Shown: piece after piece, positions 58,501 through 64,000 of the stretch | How positions within the stretch are numbered: the stretch's first letter is position 1 | Layout of the letters: every line of letters begins with the position of its first letter | Origin: Enoplolaimus lenunculus | Lineage: Eukaryota > Nematoda > Enoplea > Enoplida > Thoracostomopsidae | Reading direction: 5' to 3' | Assembly: GCA_030248215.1 (NCBI GenBank) | Contig: JASANG010000447.1 | Location: 1-64,000, forward strand | DNA length: 64,000 nt | Notes under the pieces: generated by a model | The model's database searches: none | What the model saw: the letters and a program-made list of their open reading frames with translations, nothing else | Told to the model about the DNA's origin: nothing | Program-made: the position numbers and the translations under genes

Positions 58501-61500
58501 GACGAATTGTTTGAGTTAACGAAATTTCGAATTACAAGTTGTTGGGCGACGAATTGTCGTGCGTCGAAGTGTCTTGTGTGGTACCGTATCAAGCTTGTAG
58601 TACACGGAAACATTGATTTTTGAGTTGAAATTTCAAATGATAATTGTAATGAAACGAGTAAATGTGTTTATACGTAATCTTGTCAAAACTTACCTTCGCG
58701 TCTCTATTAGTGACTAAAATACTAATTTAACCGTCAATATAAAATGCACAACACATTCGCAATAGGAATTTTAATTAGAATCTTCATTGTAATTTTGAGT
58801 GAGTTGATTTTCACCTAGAAGGAGTTAAATCACTCAGTCTGAGTTAGAACTATCAGAACTCAGAATTTTGAGTTGATTCAATTTAGTCTGAGTTAATTAA
58901 TCAATTCACCCAGAGTCAACTTAACTCATAGTAAGAGTCACACCTCAACTCAGAGTGAGTTAATGTTTACTGATATTAATTGAGAAATAACCAACTCGCT
59001 AGCAGAACTGATCAATCAGCTAATTCACAGTGTAAAGTCCTCAATAAGTGGTTATACTATTTCCTTTGTTCAACGCTATGAAAATTCACTTAAAGCTTTT
59101 TTCATTTTTTCCACTCTTTAATAAGGCTTTAGACCTCTTAAGAGAATTTTTATAACGCTGGATTAAGGTTCTGAGGCCCTTAAAAGAGTTTTCATAGGCT
59201 TTATTAATGCTCTATAGAGTCATTATAGTGCTGAATTAAGGATCTAGAGCCCTTAAAAGAATTTCCATCGTGCTGGAAACAAGCTCTAGACCCCTGAAAA
59301 GAATTTTCATAGGGCTGGATTTAGATTATTATTATCATTATTATTAATTTTATTTTTATGATCATTATTATTATTATTATTATTATGTTATTATAATAAA
59401 TTACTGCTCCGTACAATTGGTTTTAATTGCAGCCTTTGACTTTGGCAGTACGCGAAAAAGGCATCGATGGTGCTGCAATTTGCTCAAGACATCCTGACGA
59501 AGACGGAACCGCAGTTTGGGTTTGTAAGTTCTATAATGCATGCAGAGCGGCTTTGGGGTTGTTTTGGATTTCTTTGAATATTTCCCGTTTTGTTATCTTT
59601 TCATTTTTAATTATTGAGCGAAGCTCGGAGTTTCGCGAAGCGTTTTATGTTGTACTTGGGGGTCGATAGGTGGATGTCCGTCTGTCCGTTTGTCCGTCTG
59701 TCCGTCCGAAAAGAATCTCAGGAACGGCTGAACCGATTTTGATAAACTTTTTTTGTTTGAAAGCCAATTATTCTGGGGTGTTAACCTCGCATTGGGGTTT
59801 TAAAATTTTAAACCGTTTATTAGCGACAGGCTAATTTGCATAATTAATTAAGCCTAAATTAGGACTTTCCACAATATTTCACTAATTATTACAGTTACAA
59901 GCAATGTAATTTTAGCATTAAAGGGTTTTTGGGTGCGAGGAATCTGCGTAGACTGTTTACAAACCTCCAAAATCGATAATTGAGCAGCTAGCTAATAGAT
60001 AATTTGCATATTAGCATAGTTTATAAGCCTAAATTACGACTGTTTACAATATTTCACTAATTATTAAGGTTAAAAGCAATATAATTTCAGCCTTAAAGGG
60101 TTTTTAGGTGCGAAGAATTTGAATAAATAGTTTACAAACATCCAAAACCGATAATTAAATAGTTAGCTAATAGCTAATTTGCATATTAGCTTAATTGACA
60201 AGACAAAACTAGGACTTTTTAAATTATTTCAATAATTATTAGGGTTTACTGAAGGTTTTTGGGTGCGAGGAATCTGAATAAAATGTTTACAAACTTCCAA
60301 AACCGATAATTGAATAGTTAGCTAATAGCTAATTTGCATCTTAGCTTAATTGACAGTACAAAATTAGGACTTTTGAAATTATTCCAAAAATTATTAGGGT
60401 GGCTGAAGGGTTTTTGGGTGCGCGGAATCTGAGGAAATTGCTCACAAAACCTTCAAAACCGATAGATTAATAGTTAGCTAATAACTAATTTGCATATTAC
60501 CTTAATTGCTTACGTGTGTTCGAGCTTCGCTCAATAAATGTAGTCCCACTACGACTGGTTTTATTTTGTTATTATTTTCTCAGCCAGTGGAAATCCTGAT
60601 AATCGATCCGCGCTATACACAGCTACAAGTACAAGCGACAACGATGCTGACGGATTGATCTATCGGCCGGCGCTGGATTCGAGATCGAACGATGACCGTC
60701 TCGGGTTTTTGCGAACGATGCCACAGAATAAATTGTGGCTTAATGGTGAGACACAACGTTTAAGTCAAGGTTGTACTCCGGGGAAGCCAGGGCCGGAGCA
60801 GGCTACGGTTGGGACCCGCCAAAATTGCGGCGGTTGGAATCCCTTACGATATTCAAAATAATTTCAATTTTTCTGTTCAATATTTTGTTCATGCGGGGGG
60901 CCATCTTTGGAGCGCCCCCTAAATGAGGGTACGGGGGTGGCGGCTCCGGCCCTGGGAGGAGCATAGAAATTTGCGTCTATAAATTGGTAACAGCATTTTC
61001 TTGAATATAAGACATATAGGTTTTAGCAACTTCAGACGCGAATTTCTGAGCGGTAGACATTTATGTCTTGAACGTTTAAGAAAGTAGGAATCTTTAAACT
61101 TCAAGGCAATTTATTTTCTAAGTAAACCACTGATATATAAACACAGAGTTCCAGCTGCAATTTTTGTTTTCCTTGGATTGACAAATGTTATAGTTTTGTT
61201 CCTTTGAGAATATTTTACTTGGCCCATATATTCAAATGCATTTAGCACCCATCATCAGTTGGCGATAGGTTTTCAAACTGGCAAACTCATGCAAAGGCAC
61301 GGTTTAAAAAGTCGGCTGACAGGAATAGAATATATGTGCTTAATTTTTAAGCTCATTATTTGTTCACTCGATTGTTTACAAGACCATGCAGTAACTGGTG
61401 ATAGATGCTACACACATTTGAGATTACGGACACTTATTTTTAGAACCTCAATTTGTGAACTCATTTGACACGGGCGATCAGTATATGTATTTCTTTTTCA

Positions 61501-63803
61501 ACGAAATTGCACTTGAAAATCCTGGTTGCGGACACCGTCAAACATACGCGCGAATCGCTCGTATATGCAAGGTCCGTGCTGGTTAATAATTTTTCAATTT
61601 ATCGCACAGGCGAAGCTAAAATTCTAGCTGTATAAAAATATTGTCTAACTTATTTTGATGTGAATAACTTTACTCTTCAATGAAGCGGAAGCAATTGTGG
61701 TCAGTGTTAGTTTTACGGCCATAACAGTAGGTTAAGCGTATTTCTAAGCCTGAACCTAAGCCTAAGCGTGGCAAAAGCGTATTCCTAAGCCTAAACCTAA
61801 GCCTAAGCAAAAAATTTATTCTTACATGCACGCACCTTACGGCCCATGTATAGAACAGGGCCGGATCGTTTTCCGAAGGGGCTATTATAGAGTCAGTTTA
61901 AGCTGTAGACTAATTTTTTGCTTAGCTTAGGCTTAGGCTTAGGAATATGCTTATACTACTGTTCCCGTCCTGTTCTATACATGGCCCCTTAATGGTAACA
62001 TTGACCCAAAGTTGAACGGTTTTGGGCTGTTATGCTTTCCCATTCAAGGTTAACGCTTAGGCTTAGCCACGGGCTTACGTTTAATAGGTAAAGGTTTCGG
62101 CAAAGTTCTAGCTTAGGGTTACGTAAGCGTTTGTCAAAACCTAAGCCAAGACCTGAGTCTACGTCTAAGCCTACGTTTGAGCCTAAGCTTGAGCGTACTC
62201 CTAACCTGAGCGGTGTCGAGTGTGCCAGGGTCTATAATTGTTTTGAAAACACCTGATTTTAGAGCGACGCTGGCGGTGGGCATATTCTGAGATACACGTG
62301 GACATCGTTTGTCAAAGCAAGACTTAATTGTTCTTTGCCAGGAACCCATCCGTTTTATTTTAATCGTTTAGGTAAACAGACTACAATCGCTGCAAAGGCC
62401 TGGTCAGTGCCGGAGCGGGACAGCGTGGATCCGACCAAAAATTCCAGGGTGAAGGCGCCTTGCGATGATCCAAAATAGTTGTCATTGTGAATTTTTCAAT
62501 TTGACATACATATCCAAGTTGAATATTAACGGCTATTTTTGTTCAAAATCTTGTTAGAACGAGCCCCCAAACGGGGGTATAGGGTTGCTGCTCCATCCCT
62601 GGGCCTGCTAGTGTTTAGGTCGCAAATGAGCAGATTCAGATCTTTATGCAAAGGAACCAGAGTCCCGACTGTGGGTGCGGGGGAGTGGGTGGGAAACCTT
62701 TACGACTACCGTTCCATCCTAATATAAGACTATATGCAGTGTTTTGTACGGTGTATTAGTTATTTATTGTACCCGGTAGATTTGTTATGGCCCCATCTGG
62801 TATGTACTAATATTTGGTATGAGTTCTGTGTGCAAGAGTTTAAACGGATAGCAACAATAACGGAAACGAAGAACGGATAAGTGAAATTGCTGAAAATATG
62901 CTTACTTTGTCCCAATACAATTGAAGTATGCAATTATTCATCGGGCTGTCTAAAATTTTACGGAAAATGTTCACAGTGCATCCGAATGGTTATTATTCTG
63001 GATATTTTGCTATTTTTAATTCAAATCAAACAATTGCAGCATAAATGCATTGAAAACTTCACTATTCTTAAGCGACTTACAGCTAATTGCGGGTATACAA
63101 ATAACGAATCCGACATTTTGACACACAACCACGGACATCGATTTGTATCGAAAACGGTAACCGGGTGCACATACCTGTCCGGTTGCACATACCTGTTTGT
63201 AATTGACCACATTAGCTAAAGGAGTCTATTTACTGAGCCTAAGCCTAAAATCTAAGTAAACCAACGCTTAAACACCGAAACATTAGTTTTGGTCGTGTGA
63301 TGGTAAACTTGATTCTAAAAATTATATAATTTTCTGACATTAATTTGGTATTTTTGATTAAATGTGATTAAAGCACCAGTTTTAAATTCACCGTCAAGTG
63401 TCCACTTTATTCGTTGTTAAGTTTTTAATCCGAGAATTCAATACGAATACAATCTGCAATCAGACTGAAAAATTTATAAAAGCAAAACCAAAAATTACTA
63501 AAAAATTAAAATTAAAAATATATTCGTTTTATCGAATCAAAAATTGCAAATTTAATTTCAGAAAAATATTATAATTTTTAGAATCAAGTTTACCATCACA
63601 GGTCGTAAACCTAAGCCCAAGCCTAAAGCTTCGCAGTCTTTGAAGGTCGACCAGTTTGTCCTACTTATTTGCCAGTCCTACATCGTGTTTGATTAAATAA
63701 GGTTGGTTCAAAATATAAACACTTTATTATTAATTTTAGTGTCGGTGGAAAATGTTCGACTTGGAGATGATACGTATGTTTATGCTGCGTTCACTTCAAT
63801 AAT
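55450..63803 (+). CDS. sema: Semaphorin, 5' half (signal peptide and first half of sema domain)
   Basis: Secreted or membrane-bound guidance protein that signals through plexins. Eight exons: 55450-55570, 56033-56114, 56611-56668, 57398-57469, 58231-58335, 59433-59523, 60584-60745 and 63740-63803. All have GT-AG borders and matching phases, about 252 residues. Residues 1-18 are a signal peptide ([18 protein letters not shown]). The sema propeller follows: [19 protein letters not shown] (about 58-76), REC (98-100), [10 protein letters not shown] (113-122), [12 protein letters not shown] (128-139), GIDGAAIC (157-164), ALYTATS and [10 protein letters not shown] (184-207). The paired cysteines expected near these motifs (REC, LCQN, VCGT, AIC) are present. 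The gene continues past the window, so PSI, Ig, TSP or TM domains and thus the class cannot be judged. Confidence 0.92.
56033..56114 (+). CDS. sema: Semaphorin exon 2: LYVGA strand
   Basis: 82 nt, acceptor AAAATTACAG, donor GCAAT|GTAAGT, phase 1 to 2. It encodes [20 protein letters not shown] then SSLYVGA, the classic sema-domain opening (SRLYVGA). Confidence 0.93.
56265..56410 (-). repeat. tRNA-derived SINE in semaphorin intron 2
   Basis: The minus strand reads GCTCCTATAGCTGAGTGGTG (A box) and, 35-40 bp on, GGAGTTCGAATCCTAGCA (B box). The acceptor ends do not pair as in a real tRNA, so this is a SINE. The decayed copy at 530-650 is a relative. Confidence 0.65.
56611..56668 (+). CDS. sema: Semaphorin exon 3
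   Basis: 58 nt, acceptor TTGTTTCAG, donor GGATTT|GTAAGT, phase 2 to 0. It encodes [19 protein letters not shown], equivalent to DHIFSFDLVNI of other semaphorins. Confidence 0.92.
56741..57185 (+). repeat. 223-bp tandem duplication in semaphorin intron 3
   Basis: CGAAAAGCGATGATTATGTG begins at 56741 and 56964. The two units are nearly identical, differing mainly in a short stretch after TTTCGGCGGG. Each has a splice-acceptor-like TTCGATTCTTTCCAG followed by an open frame. Confidence 0.9.
57398..57469 (+). CDS. sema: Semaphorin exon 4: REC segment
   Basis: 72 nt, acceptor GATATTTCAG, donor GATGAA|GTAAGT, phase 0 to 0. It encodes [20 protein letters not shown], matching W...RREC.KG of the family. 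Confidence 0.9.
57602..57680. mobile_element. Short GAGTC MITE
   Basis: 79 bp: CACTGCAAAAAATGG at the left and CCATTTTTGCAGTG at the right. The right inner arm (TTTCGGAGAGAGTC) is kept and the left inner arm is lost. An internally deleted form of the family at 57805. Confidence 0.7.
57805..58022. mobile_element. GAGTC MITE, full-length
   Basis: CAGTGCAAAAAATGTTGAGT with GACTCTCTCCGAAACAGGC at the left, mirrored by GCCTATTTCGGAGAGAGTC and CTTTTTTGCATTG at the right. It lies between semaphorin exons 4 and 5. Confidence 0.75.
58231..58335 (+). CDS. sema: Semaphorin exon 5: C.N..R.L and CGTNAF
   Basis: 105 nt, acceptor ATATTTTTAG, donor CTTAAT|GTAAGT, phase 0 to 0. It encodes [20 protein letters not shown] and VCGTNAFRP, the most diagnostic semaphorin strings. 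Confidence 0.96.
58786..59031. mobile_element. ACTGTAAATT MITE, copy 3
   Basis: TTGTAATTTTGAGTGAGTTG to CAGCTAATTCACAGTGTAAA with palindromic ACTCAGTCTGAGTT interior, in the intron between semaphorin exons 5 and 6. Confidence 0.6.
59433..59523 (+). CDS. sema: Semaphorin exon 6: GIDGAAIC
   Basis: 91 nt, acceptor TTTTAATTGCAG, donor GTTT|GTAAGT, phase 0 to 1. It encodes [20 protein letters not shown], matching G.GRCPYDP..NST of relatives. Confidence 0.94.
59613..60558 (+). repeat. BIG family, copy d (most complete)
   Basis: It begins ATTGAGCGAAGCTCGGAGTT and ends CGAGCTTCGCTCAATAAATG plus TAGTCCCACTACGACTGG, so ATTGAGCGAAGCTCG is repeated inverted near the right end. The left part has GTCCGTCTGTCCGTCCG and GAACGGCTGAACCGATTTTG. 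Monomers sharing GGTGCGAGGAATCTG start near 59935, 60109, 60263 and 60418. Non-coding, in the intron before semaphorin exon 7. Confidence 0.75.
60584..60745 (+). CDS. sema: Semaphorin exon 7: LY..T..D and LIYR
   Basis: 162 nt, acceptor ATTATTTTCTCAG, donor AATG|GTGAGA, phase 1 to 1. It encodes [20 protein letters not shown] and [12 protein letters not shown], equivalent to LYSGT..D....D..IYR and ..P.WLN.P of the family. A BIG repeat ends about 25 bp upstream of the exon. Confidence 0.95.
61699..62006. mobile_element. MITE family A with a family-B MITE inserted in it
   Basis: The outer element runs from GGTCAGTGTTAGTTTTACGG to AATGGTAACATTGACCC. The inner element (61841-61986) runs from GGCCCATGTATAGAACAGGG to CCTGTTCTATACATGGCC, with TTAGGC and CCTAAG arrays on either side. 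The outer sequence breaks at CACCTTAC and resumes at CCTTAATG. Confidence 0.7.
62007..63739. other. Semaphorin intron, repeats only
   Basis: CCTAAG-rich text continues to about 62210. After 62400 there are GC-richer unassigned patches, a CCGG-type remnant (63160-63185, TGCACATACCTGTCCGG) and AT-rich DNA. No exon recognised before 63740. Confidence 0.45.
63740..63803 (+). CDS. sema: Semaphorin exon 8: D.VY.FF strand
   Basis: 64 nt, acceptor TTAATTTTAG, donor ATAAT|GTAAGA, phase 1 to 2. It encodes [20 protein letters not shown], equivalent to FV.S......D.VYFFF. It is the last semaphorin exon in the window; the gene continues to the right. Confidence 0.85.
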
Positions 63804-64000
63804 GTAAGATGCAATTTATTAATGTTGTTGCGGTTTTCATAATAAAATTGAACGTCTTTATATTTTTTGTGAACTTTTCATAGCCTTGAAACTAATAACT
63901 GTTAGGGTTGCGCGAAACTCGACGTCAGGTGCCGTCCGTCACCGTGCGTCACCCGTACGCCGCCCGTCCGTCACCGGTCGTAGCATGTGTTATCGTACGT

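Noticed and set aside
1-64000. LTR retroelements, Polintons or viral copies
   Set aside because: I saw no long direct terminal repeats, primer-binding site, or reverse transcriptase, integrase or capsid motifs in any listed frame.

Overview
This window is animal nuclear DNA: AT-rich, intron-rich, and crowded with small non-autonomous transposons. It holds parts of four protein-coding genes. Three belong to families I recognise: a three-repeat MYB transcription factor, a SERINC membrane protein and a semaphorin. Together these point to a metazoan. The conserved MYB C-terminal motif and the fast-evolving sequences suit an invertebrate bilaterian; a tunicate is only a guess. I built the exon models by hand from splice signals, reading phase and recalled family sequences, with no alignment run.

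Layout. 1-3269: repeats (a tRNA-derived SINE remnant, a hAT-type MITE with a perfect 8-bp target duplication, and a MITE nested in another repeat). 3270-4056 (+): last exon of an unrecognised multi-pass membrane protein. 4057-8970: no recognisable gene, one hAT-type MITE. 8971-24678 (-): a large MYB gene, with R1, R2 and R3 spread over five exons and followed by a long low-complexity regulatory region. Its 5.8-kb intron inside R3 is a pile-up of mobile elements. 25058-34120: repeats. 34121-40529 (-): nine well-phased SERINC exons; exon 1 and the last membrane segment were not found. 40530-54800: gene-poor, dominated by MITEs carrying TTAGGC/CCTAAG arrays. 54865-55405: a GC-richer fold-back sequence. 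55450-63803 (+): the first eight coding exons of a semaphorin, signal peptide plus about the first half of the sema domain; it runs off the right edge.

The genes share no evident pathway: a nuclear regulator, a lipid-scramblase-like membrane protein and a secreted or cell-surface guidance cue. The strongest non-genic signals are the hAT-like MITE families, several with target duplications readable by eye. Others are the telomere-like hexamer arrays inside two of those families, a large repeat family with TIR-like ends and internal monomers, a 1.5-kb element with roughly 90-bp inverted ends, and the fold-back next to the semaphorin start codon.

Limits: first exons, UTRs and promoters were mostly not resolvable, and repeat borders without a target duplication are approximate.
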